Source: Crocodylus rhombifer | Lineage: Eukaryota > Chordata > Crocodylia > Crocodylidae | Assembly (NCBI GenBank): GCA_038503035.1 | Contig: JAVSML010001075.1 | Location: 392,101 to 456,100 of the forward strand | Length of the DNA: 64,000 bases | Direction: 5' to 3' | Part shown: piece by piece, positions 10,601 through 22,600 of the stretch | Numbering within the stretch: the first letter of the stretch is position 1 | Layout: every line of letters starts with the position of its first letter | Notes under the pieces: model-generated | The model's input: the letters and a program-made list of their open reading frames with translations, nothing else | Told to the model about the DNA's origin: nothing | The model's database searches: none | Translations under genes and position numbers: made by a program

Positions 10601-13600
10601 AGGAGAAGGAGTGCCAGGTTGGGGGGTCAAATGAAGTGGAGGCCAGAGTGCAGCCTTCATGAGAATGACTCAACAGCTGGTAGAAATCTATGTGATTTCT
10701 CTCACCCTCATCTATGTTGTAGCTGTACAACATAGCTAAAGCCCCAAAATAGCTTTAAGGTGTGATGCCTGCCATGTATTGTGAATCTCTCTGTACATGT
10801 GACCCTATTTCTTTTATTTCTTTCCCTCTCTGGTGACAGCATGTCGGGTGTGACAAAGAAATTGGCTCTCTGAAGCAGGATGACAAGTGTGGTGTTTGTG
10901 GGGGTGACAATTCCCACTGTCGGACAGTGAAAGGGACTTTGATTAAAACTCCCAAGGAGCCAGGTAAGAATACATCCCCATAGTACAGGAAGTGGACTGT
11001 TTAAATATGTACTAGCTTGTAAGAAATGTAGCATGTTGGGGGGCAAGCATCTGTCCTTCGCTGGGCCTTCATAAAGCTAGCATTCCTATTTTGAAATCCA
11101 GATTTACACTGGTGTAGGTGAAAGCACAGTTTGGCCCTACACATACAAGTACAAATGGATCTTATCATTTTGCATTATTTATTTAGCATTTAGCATAATC
11201 CAGTATCCATAGTCATGGACCAGACCTGCCTGTGGTAGGCACTAGACAACCAGAGCAGACAGACAGAAAGGGGAAATGGCTGCTGAACTACAGCTTGCTA
11301 CCCAGAAATGCTACTTACTGCAGTCTCAGAGTGCTGTCTAATGCTGTTCCTGTTACTTATTAGGGCATTTAATATTGGACTCATAATTTACATTTAAAAA
11401 AGAAAGAAATCTAGCCCTTTGTTTTACTATTTGGCAAACTATTTTAAAGCCCTGCAATTTGACATCTAAGTGCTGGGCATGTATTCAAATGGTCAGTGTC
11501 CATTGGTCCCATCCTCAACTGATGTCAGTTGACATGCCTTTAATGATTTTACTGGATGCCCACCTGTTGAAGCCAGTTGGTTATGGCCCATTGCATGTGC
11601 CCCAGTGACAAGTCTCAGCAGTACCCAGTAACCATTTTGCTACTCAGTTAAAGATGCTGTTTATAATATCTGCTTCTTTCTGCCTGTCTGTTATCTGTCT
11701 GTTTATGATGATTCAAGCAGTTACCATGACCAGGCTAGACCAGTGTAGCACACCGGCTTTGGAGTTTCCTGGGGTGGCCACTTGGAAGTTGCAGCACTTA
11801 CATCACACAGTAGATTACCTGCTGTACAGTACAGATGGCAAGGTGAAATGCATGCCTGTGGTGCACTGAGGAGGAGTCCTGGCAGTAGCTGCAATCTGTA
11901 GGCACATCTGAACTAGTTTTAATTTAGCCAGTGTTGATAACAGCAGCACTGAAGCAGCAGCCTTTGCATGTCAGCCTAGACCAGCAGCCAGAATTGTCCA
12001 TCCCCCAACAGAGTCTGTACCTTGGTAGGTAAGACCAGCTCCACAGCATTTTTCTTGCAGCAGCAGCTGGTGCATAGACACATCAATGCTGCTTCTCCTC
12101 TAAGAGCAAGAGCTGGGGTAGGCAGAGCATGTGGTGGCTGCAGTAACAGCAACAGCAGACACCAGGGAATGGGTAAAACTGCTGTACATGTCCCTGCCCT
12201 TGGAACGATTCCCCCTGCAAGCCCATTCTCCTGCAGGGTTTGCCCAGAGCACAAAACCTGCTTGTCTGGCCACTAGCAGCAGCTGTATTTAGCTGACAGT
12301 GAGAGACAGCTAGTTCTGAGGTTGTTTTTGTAAACCAATCTGAACCCCATACTTGCCAGTTTCAGAGGTTTAACTGACGGAGAGTGGTGGCATCTCTGTA
12401 GAGGAACTCTGACCTTTCAAATAAAACACTGTGAATGAAGTGAAAAAAAGGGTAGGGAGTTTTGCTTAGAATGCCATATATAAGAGCATTCAGAATGCTG
12501 TCTATGTGGGAATAATGTGCCTTTCTTTGTCTAATCTCTTGCAGGGTTCAGGGTTTGGAGTAAGGTGCAAAGGGAATCAGGGTTTCTAGAAGCAAACGAT
12601 GCAGCCTGACACAGAGAAGTCATAGAGAGTGTTGACAGAAGTGATGTTTTGTTGCTCGATTGGTCCCCTGAAGCACTTTACAGTCATGCCCTGAAAGAAG
12701 TGCAGAGCTGCATAGTCCTTTAAAAGTGCTCGATTGTGTGACAGTCTGAATCTGCATTACATGCCGCATGATTGAGTGCTTTTAAAGCACTCTGCAGCCC
12801 TGAGCTTTTGTCAAGGCATGGCTGTAGAGTGCTTCATTACATGAGGGTTTAGATGAAGGTGCTCTAAAGGTGTGAAGCTAGGGGAGAGAGTCTGCAGACA
12901 TGCAGCTGCTCCGAACTGGAGCTCATCCCCAAAACTTCCCAGATCCAACAGTGAATGTCACTGTAACTCATGTTGTGCCAGAGTGGTGCCATGTGGTGCC
13001 AGAGTGGAGCTGTGCATCTGTCAGCATTCAGAAAGCAGAGAACCTAACCAGGGGATGAGAAGGATCATGTAAGTGTGGCAGACTTACAGATACAGCCCTG
13101 CAGCCCGGGCTCAGAGAATCTTCATTGTGATTGGTGGAGCCCATCCACTAATCAGGTAACACTGGGAAGGGGCTTGCCCTGCCCCTGCGGGGGGAGGGTG
13201 GGGATGAGGGTGGGAGAGAGAGGAGACCCCCGGCTTGGTTGTAGCCTGCTCTTTGCAGGTCAGACAACATTTTGGGGTGGAGCCTCCGGAGTGAATAAAT
13301 GAGCTCCGTGCCCAGCACATGGGAGTCAGGTCAAGGGATGGAGAAGAGGATGGGTTAAAAAGAACTGGTGTGAGCTGGCTAGTGGGCAGAACCAGTGCTC
13401 TGAAGAGCCTGAAAATGCCTCTTCGTGAGTGGAAATGGCGAGCGGCTGTGTCCCCAGCTGCACTGCAGGGAACACGGTGTTCGTGCACTGCTCTGTGCCT
13501 GGAGCCCATACCCTGGGAGCTGCATGAGGCAGCTGAGGTCTGCAAAGCCCTGGTGAGTGGCCGGGACCTTGTGCACGCAGCGGTGCATGAAGCTCAAGAC

Positions 13601-16600
13601 CCTGGGAGTAGCCTGAGGTGGCTCGGGTCTGCAATCTCTGACAAGTGGCCAGGGAACTCGGTCCAGGCAACGCTGCATGGAGGGTCTGGGAGACGGATTG
13701 AGCCCTGGTGCTGCGCGAAGCGGCCTGGGCCTCCAACCCCCAGCAGAAGGTAGAGCCCTCAGTGCACAGGACGGTGCACAGGGGCACCTGTGAGCGGCAG
13801 CCCAAGGGAGCAAGGGGCCTGGGAGGCCACTCCCGTGAGGAGCAACTTGGCCAAGGGGATGAGGGCCAGCCATCCAGGCCCTGGAATCATGAGTTGTTGG
13901 GGAAGGGATTTCCACAGGGGAGGGGATCTACCCCACCTGTGGGGCAGTTTATCCCTGGGGAAGCTTGATCTAATTTGTTGTTGAGGTGCCTTATATTTTG
14001 TGGGAGAGTGCCTCCTTGTCTGTGACACTGCGCCTTATATTTTGTGGACATTTTAACTTTGTATATTAGTACTTTAATAGAGTGTAAGTTTAAACTTCTT
14101 AAGTGACACTGCTGGGACCCCTTCCCTGATGGTTATACAGACTTTCCATATATATTTGTGTTATGACTGCTGTTTAATTGTAATTCTATGTGCTCACCTG
14201 TATTTACCTGTTGTTTGTCTATTCTAAATCCACTGTTCATCAACACATTGTTTGAGGCTACCTAGAGGGGTGTAATCTTTCAGCTTTTATCTGTAGGATA
14301 TACTATTATATGATAATTGTATATCTGTGTGTGTGTGTATCTCTATATATCTGTGTGTCTGTGTTTATTAATAGCAATTATCTTAATTCTTGTATATATT
14401 AATAAATCTGTATATAGTTGAATACCTCTTGTTCTGGCTTGACTTTATAGGGAGCAGAGGGATCTGGCTTCCATGTTGCAGGTCCCTCTTGCAGCACTCT
14501 TGCCTGCTGCCCATCCCTTCTATCTGAAGAGGGGAGCACAGTACTTGGGTGTACCCAGGTTCCATAATGCTGTGGGAGACTAGGATTATTGCTTAGAGAA
14601 TGATAGCAAATGGTCTGTGTCATTGGAAGAGGAGTTAGGAGACTGTGGGACAAGTCTTGAAGAATGTTCAGGGGTAGAAACCAAGAGAAAAGCATAATGG
14701 GAGGACTGAAAAGCCTCATTTCCAAGTAGGCATCAGCTTAGATTCCAAATATTGGATGCTTGTCTGAATGGACTCTGAATATTTTGAATTTGACTCTTTG
14801 CTAATAAAATCACAGCTTATCTGTTATCTCTGCAAACAGTCCCTTAATGCTTCACTGTACTCATGACCTGGAGAAGCAAAGTAGGGCTGCCTTGCAAATG
14901 CAGAGTTATCTAAACTAACCTGTTATCAACCGTAAAAGCACAAGCCAGAAGTACCAACTAAAACACACTCCTCCCTATCCTTCTCTCATTGAAGTATCAA
15001 AGCATGTTGGGAGCATTCCACAGGATTCAGACCTTATTGCTGTGCTGCTGGTTTTCAGAATGCTTCTCTTTCTTTTATTTTTCAGCGGGTGTTTTGAAAA
15101 TGTTTGAGATTCCAGCTGGAGCCAGGCACATTCAGATAGAAGAGATGGAGCCATCATCCCATAACATTGGTGAGCGCTGACTGGTCACAGAATGCAAACA
15201 GGCCAAGAGGCAGGGAATGTTAGTCAGCCTTACCTCATTTTGTTTAAGTAAAGAAACTTTAAGCGTCAAATGATCTAAACTGGGTGAGTGGGTCATGCTT
15301 TCAAAGTGGGTGTGGGAGTGCTAAGAGCCAATTGTATTGTACTGTACATGCACAATATTTAGAATTATATCCAGAATGAGCTAACTGAGTGCAAAAGGCT
15401 TATTTACTGCTCAGTTCCTACTTGAGTGATAAGTAGGTCTCATTCAAGGCTTTCTTGTATGTAAGTCAGTTTTGCCAAGTGCACTATGACTGTTGATCTC
15501 TTCTGAAAAGAAGCCCAGGAATGGAGTAGTAGGGGACATTGAAGGATTAATTGTATTGGCAAAGCTTTACGGGTACCCAGGAATGGAGTGGCAAGGTGGA
15601 GTTCCAGTTAGAACTGAGGTATGTTGGCTGGGGCCAAAGGGCAAGGAATTGGCACGTGGTTTGCCATCTTGGCATTAGGTGGTGCTTCTGTTCCTGAACT
15701 TTCATGAACTCTAACAACAAAGTGAAAAATGAGAGCATAACATGAAGTCTTGGGGCCATATCTTTGGGTCTCTGGCGCGCCAGCTAGAGGAGCTCCAGGC
15801 CACAGTCCAGAGACTGCGTGCCATCAGGGACTGTGAGCAGGAGATAGACTCCTACTGCCAGGCCCTTCTCCCCCAGGAGCCACAGGGGAGAACTCTGTCT
15901 CCCTCCGTGACTAAGGAGGACTCTGGGACCTCCCGCTCTGCCCAGTCAGGGGCATGGACCAAGGTGGTCAAGGGCCTCAAAGCCCACCGCACCAAGGCCC
16001 CTGCCCCGCCGGAGCTTAGTAACAGGTTCGCACCTCTTGCAGCCCCAGCAGAGCCCACACAGTTGCCAGCTCCCGCAGGCAACCCAGGCTCGACCGCAGC
16101 TACTGGCCCTGCTCTCCCCAAGACAAAGTGTAAGGTGTTTGTTGTGGGAGACTCCATCCTGCGGGGCACTGAGGGGGCAATCTGCCGCCCTGACCCCTTA
16201 GCCCGGGAAGTCTGCTGCTTCCCGGGGGCCCGCATCCGAGACATTGCGGAGAGGATCCCGCAGCTCCTCCGGCCCACAGACCACTACCCCATGCTCCTTA
16301 TTCATGTGGGCACCAATGACACGGCTCGGAGCACCCCCAGCCAGGTCATGAGGCACTACAGGGAGTTGGGAGTGGGGCTTAGGGGTCTGGGAGCTCAGGT
16401 GGTGTTTTCGTCGATCCTCCCAGTCTCGGGCTATGGGCTGAGGAGGGAGAGGAGGATCCATGCGGTGAACCAAAGACTGCGCCGCTGGTGTTATCGGGAA
16501 GGCTTTGGCTTCCATGACCACAGCCCGCTCTTTGGAGAGAGAGGCAGCGAGCTGCTGGGAAGAGATGGCCTCCACCTCTCTCCCCTGGGGAGGAGGCTCT

Positions 16601-19600
16601 TCTCAGCCAGGCTGGCTGACCTGCTCCACCGGGCTTTAAACTAAGCCTGCTGGGGGATGGGGGGACGACTGCCACTGCTGGTCCGCTGAGCAACCCTTGC
16701 AAAGCCAGCAGACCAAGGCACTTAAGGGAGCCCACCCCTGCCCCAGCCCTGGCACAATCTGTGGGCAAGGCAAGAGCCCCCAAGGGGACACTCGTCTGCC
16801 TGTACACTAATGCCAGGAGCCTGGGCAACAAGCAGGACGAGCTCATCCTCCTGCTCAGTGCAAAGAAATATGATGTCATTGGGATAACGGAGACCTGGTG
16901 GGACTCCACCCATGACTGGACCACGGGTATAGGGGGCTATACCCTGTACAGGAGGGATAGCGTTGACAAAAGGGGCGGGGGTGTAGCTCTCTATGTGAAG
17001 GAAAGCTACATGTTCCTGCAAGCTGATGTTGGCGACCGGCATGGACAGCTAGAGACCCTCTGGGTAAAAATTCGTGGGGAAAACGGCACAGGGGACACAA
17101 CGGTGGGAGTCTACTACAGACCTCCCACTCAAAGTCCCGAGCTTGACCAGGAGTTCGCCCGGGAACTGACTGAAGCCGCTTGCTCCAGGACCTTGGTTGT
17201 CATGGGTGACTTCAATTACCTGGACATCTCGTGGGAAGATCACTCAGCTAAATCTGAGCGGGCGCAAAGCTTTCTCTCGTGAGTGGATGACCTCTACCTG
17301 ACTCAAGAAGTCTATGGGCCAACGAGAGGCAAAGCGCTGCTCGACCTGGTACTGGCTACGGGGGACGACCTAATCGGCGACCTAGTGATTGATGGGAAGT
17401 TGGGTGACAGCGACCACGAGCTGATCACTTTCACCATCCGCCGTAAAGCTGGCAAGTCAGTCAGCAACACAGAAGTCCTTGACTTCAGAAAAGCCGACTT
17501 TGACAAGCTCAAGAGGCTTGTCGGTTAGGCCCTCAGGGACCATGACCCCAGGGAGATGGGAGTTCAAGAAGAGTGGTTGCTTCTTGAGGAAGGGATCCTC
17601 AGTGCACAAGCTAAATCTATTCCAACACGGAGGAAAGGCAGCAAGAAGGCACAGCAGCCCCCCTGGCTCTCCAGAGACCTAGCGGACTACTGTGGCTAAA
17701 AAGGAAAGCCTACAAAGGATGGAGGATGGGATTCATCTCCAAGGAGGATTACTCCGCGCTGGTCCGGTCCTGCAGGGAGCAAACCAGGAAAGCCAAGGCT
17801 GCAACTGAACTCCAACTAGCTTCAAGCATCAAGGACAACAAAAAGTCCTTTTTCAGATATGTGGGGAGCCGGAGGAAAAGCAAGGGCAATGTCGGACCCC
17901 TGCTAAACCAGATGGGTCAACTGGCAACTGGCGCCCAGGAAAAAGCCAACCTATTAAATAGGTACTTTGCGTCAGTCTTTCATCAGTCACACGGGATGCC
18001 CATGCCTGCTATGGGACAGGGAGATCCGGGTGATGGGGATCCCCTACCCTCCATAAATGCTGACCTCGTGAAGGAACACCTTGAGAAGCTGGATACCTTC
18101 AAGTCAGCCGGCCCTGACAATCTGCACCCCAGGGTACTCAAGGAACTGGCGAGCGTCATAGCCCAGCCCCTGGCACGGATCTTTGAAAACTCCTGGCGCT
18201 CTGTTGTAGTGCCTGAAGACTGGAAGAAGGCCAATGTGGTGCCGATCTTCAAGAAAGGGAGGAGAGTGGATCTGGCTAACTACAGGCCCATTAGCCTGAC
18301 TTCTGTCCTGGGGAAGATCTTAGAAAAGTTTATTAAGGAGGCCATCCTTGAGGGACTGGCCCAGGCTAACATTCTAAGGGACAGCCAGCATGGGTTTGTT
18401 GCGGGTAGGTCTTGTTTGACCAATCTCATTTCCTTCTATGACCAGGTGACCTATCACCTGGACAAGGGAGAAGAGATTGATGTCATATATCTTGACTTCA
18501 AAAAAGCTTTTGATCTGGTATCCCATGATCACCTCTTGGTCAAACTGCCCAGTTGTGGCCTTGGCTCCACCACGATCCGCTGGCTGGGAAAATGGCTTCG
18601 TGGTCGGACCCAGAGGGTTGTGATTGATGGCAGTCACTCATCGTGGTGCCCTGTGACCAGTGGGGTCCCTCAAGGCTCTATCCTGGGACCCATCCTGTTC
18701 AACATCTTCATTAATGATGTGGACATTGGAGTCAGGAGTGGACTGGCCAAGTTCGCCGATGACACCAAACTTTGGGGCAAAGCGTCCACGCCAGAAGATA
18801 GGCAGGTGATCCAGGCTGACCTGGACAAGCTCAGCAAATGGGCAGATGAGAACCTGATGGTGTTTAACACCGATAAATGCAAGGTTCTCCACCTTGGGAG
18901 GAAAAACCTGCAGCACTCGGCAGTGCTACGTTGGTTAGCACTACAGAAGAAAGAGACTTGGGGGTCATCATTGACCACAAGATGAACATGAGCCTGCAAT
19001 GCGATGCTGCGGCTAGTAAAGCGACCAAAATGCTGGCTTGCATCCATAGATGCTTCTCGAGCAAATCCCGGGACGTCATTCTCCCCTTGTACTCGGCCTT
19101 GGTGAGGCCGCAGCTGGAGTACTGCATCCAGTTTTGGGCTCCACAATTCAAAAAGGCTGTGGAGAAGCTTGAGAGAGTCCAGAGGAGAGCCACGCGCATG
19201 ATCAGAGGTCAGGAAAACAGATCTTACGATGACAGGCTGAGAGCCACGGGACTCTTTCGCCTGGAAAAGCGCAGGCTCAGGGGCAATCTGATGGCCACCT
19301 ATAAGTTTATCAGGGGTGACCACCAGGATCTGGGGGAACGTCTGTTCACCAGAGCGCCCCAAGGGATGATGAGGTCGAACGGTCACAAACTCCTGCAAGA
19401 CCGTTTCAGGCTGGACATAAGGAAGAATTTCTTTACTGTCTGAGCCCCCAAGGTCTGGAACAGTCTGCCAGCGGAGGTGGTTCAAGCACCTACATTGAAC
19501 ACCTTCAAGAGTAAATTGGATGCTTATCTTGCTGGGATCCTATGACCCCAGCTGACTTCCTGCCCTTTGGGCAGGGGGCTGGACTCGATGATCTCCCGAG

Positions 19601-22600
19601 GTCCCTTCCAGCCCTAATGTCTATGAAATCTATGACTAGACTTTCTGAGGCCTTCCTGAGCCTAGCATAGCTCAGGAATGGATGCAGTGTTATGGGGCGA
19701 CTTTAACACCCAACCTATCCCAATCAATCCTACAGCTGCAGGGTACCACTAAGCCTGTTTTGAGGCCATCTAAGAACAACCTGATTGTGAGCATGGTAAC
19801 CAGGAATGCCCCCTAAGGGACTATTATATCAGATGGAGACTGGCTGGACAAAGCAGCTTCTCCTATCTTAGGAGGATAGGGGAAGGCATAAGAGCTGCTG
19901 TGCTGGCCATAGTTAACTTGGGATTAGTTGAATCAGATTTACAGATCCTTTTTAGTATCATTGTAGGGCAGCTGGCTATTTTTCTAGTTATTAGAGATAC
20001 TTACAAAGGTGTGGTTGGGGGAGGAAATGTGATCACGAGAAAGAGGGCATTAAGAGGAAGTAGCTGTTCCCCTACCTCTTGATTAGCAAATCACCTTTCT
20101 TCCTACTACATCATCCTTCTTTACCAGTGAGTCTGGCAAATAGAGCTTTCCTTTTCTCTTCTGTGCCTTTATGATGATAAAGTATTTAGCAGAATTCACA
20201 GTTGCATTGGAAACGGACAGGCTGCACTATGAGTGCTTCTGCTATGGTCTCAAACTTGTCACCTCAGGAGTGTCAAGCATGTGCCTTAGTACCTATGCCA
20301 CCTCAGTCCCCAACACCTAGAGTTGAGCTTGTGCAAACCCTTACCAAAAATTCATACAATGGTCCTCTATGTGAGGATATATTCCCAAAAGCCATCCTCT
20401 TCATGTGAAATCTCTTTTGGCCACAGGAAAAATGGGGTTGTGTTCTTTCTGCTTAGGAGCCCATTATTTCAAAGAATGAGGGGATTGGTATTTAAGCAAA
20501 GTAGTTAGAAAATGCGGACACCAGCCCTAGATGCATGCACTAATCCATTCAATAGGATGTACCCATGCTGTTTCATCAGTCGGTGCCCACAGTCTTATTT
20601 TCTGCTCTTCAGAGACAGAGGCCCAGAGGAGGTATTTTTCTAAGGAAGCATAAGAGATCACTTCTTTTTTCTCCAAGGACTCTGTGCTGGTCATCTGCTA
20701 AGACACTTTGCTTCTTAGCAGCACAACACCCTGCTTATTCAACTTTGCACACTCCACAGCTTTGCCAGTACACATCATCCTTGACCTACCCCATGCCCCT
20801 TTTTTAAGCGTTGATGCACAGATATTGCCAAGGCTGCCTGAGTGGTTTTGTGATGGAGAGACTGCTGTTTCAGTTACCACTTAATCAAGTATTTAAATGC
20901 AGGTGATTTTCTATAAAAGACCTAACAACAGGTTAACCTGTGGCTGTTAAATTCCCCTAGATTATGCTACCAATTCATTCAACTGTTCCTGAAAGACATT
21001 GGCATGATAAAATTACTTTGTGACTCTTTTTTCTAGCTGTTAAGAACCAAGCCACTGGTAACTTCATCCTAAATGTCAAGGGAAAAGAAGCCAAAAGCAA
21101 AACCTTCCTTGAGATGGGCTTGGAATGGGAATACACCATAGAGAATGGCAAAGAGACCTTGAAAAGTAGTGGGCCCCTACATGAAGCCATCAGTGTTCTG
21201 GTGAGTCCAACTGGCTTGTCTTTAGGGAAATAATGGCTGACCATCATGCAGTGTCACAGAATACACAATACTAAAATGTTAGAAAAGTCCAATATAAAAG
21301 TTAGAAAGAATAGGAACATTTTATAATGAATAGGTATATTTTTTAAAAAGTGAAATTTAAATAAGAATAATAATAGTGGACTCGTATGAAATGTGACCAA
21401 AGGTACACTCCTTAGGTACCTCAAGGTTTTTTGAGCTTGTGTCTGATAGTGTATCAAAGGACACAACCACTTCCTGGTATACACCTCATTTTGGCTTATG
21501 TAAGCCTTACAAGGAATTAAACATGTAAGTTCTCTGTGCATTCATGGATGAATGGTCCCCCCTACCCTGACAATACACGTTCACTTTTTGGTAAAGAGTT
21601 TTACAAACAACCCTTCTGTTCTAGAGTTTTAGTTAAAATTCCTATTTATGCAGATGAGGGGAAAGGTTACATGTGTGGAGTATAGCAAGTAAATAGTTTG
21701 CTGTTCTATGGACATTTGCTTTATGCACCTGTGAAAGAACTCCCTTCCAGCCTTCTCATTTTTGGCGTTGTTTGTTCCCCTCTTCTCTCTCTCTCTGCCC
21801 TGCATCTACCAACTGGTTGCTAGGTAACCACCTGGTTGCTATGGGATCCCCTAGGGAGGGGGGATTCGCCTCTCACTGTAGCCAGTCGTATTGTAAAACT
21901 TCCCATCTTTGGCCTGGGAGGGTGGTCCTAAGGCAGTGGTCCTTCCTCAAGGTGAGAGTGGACATTACTCAAACCCACCGGTCAGCATCAGTGATGCTGA
22001 GAAGATGCCTGATGTTGGCTGGGTCCAGGTAGTGAGGTCAAGAGGGCTATTTAAGAGAGTCCCTCCAGGAAGAAGGCAGACAGACATTTTAAAGACACAC
22101 ACAAAGAAGCATGGACCTCCACAGCTCTCTCATACTCTGGATGTGGATGTGAGTAACTTACCAGGAGCCTAACTAGGAACTTAGTTTAATGTACTCTAGT
22201 CGCATATCAAAAGGCTATCAAGATGCTTTTGTTTGCTCAGGGTTATTCTTTTGCTACTTCTCTGACTTGTACCCCTCCCCATGCCTACCCTTTCTACCCA
22301 ATAAAACTATAAAGCTGTCCCTTATAGCCAGCCTTGTTGTACATGTGGGCAGGCCTTCTTGCTCCCTTTACTCAGCTGACTAAGGGAGGCCTCAGGCTAT
22401 AAGAAGCACCCAGATATATCCTGCTGGGGTTAAGCAACCCCTAAGTCTACAGGGTCTGTTTGTCCTGGGTGGTACAAGGCCCAGACAAAGACCTGAGTCT
22501 GGGTGGTGGCAGCGATACTCCAGGCTTGTGGGTGTGCTCCAGGAAGGGGGTCGGCCAGACCTAGGCACCCCAGGAGAGGCACTCGAAGGTTGGTTTTTGG

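Larger units (their letters stand above)
15742..19636 (+). mobile_element. CR1 LINE, nearly complete, 5'-truncated
   Basis: ORF1 (15742-16644) with an esterase domain is followed by ORF2 with endonuclease, reverse transcriptase and C-terminal region. The 3' end carries short repeats of TCTATGA at 19619-19636, the CR1 tail type. ORF1 is intact. ORF2 has at least three in-frame stops and two frameshifts. CR1 is the main LINE of birds, crocodilians and turtles. No target duplication is evident, as usual for CR1. Confidence 0.92.

Noticed and set aside
13111..13915. Open frames of 140-180 codons on both strands in the GC-rich block
   Set aside because: Opposite-strand frames mirror each other, there are no splice sites or domain patterns, and the region carries tandem repeats.
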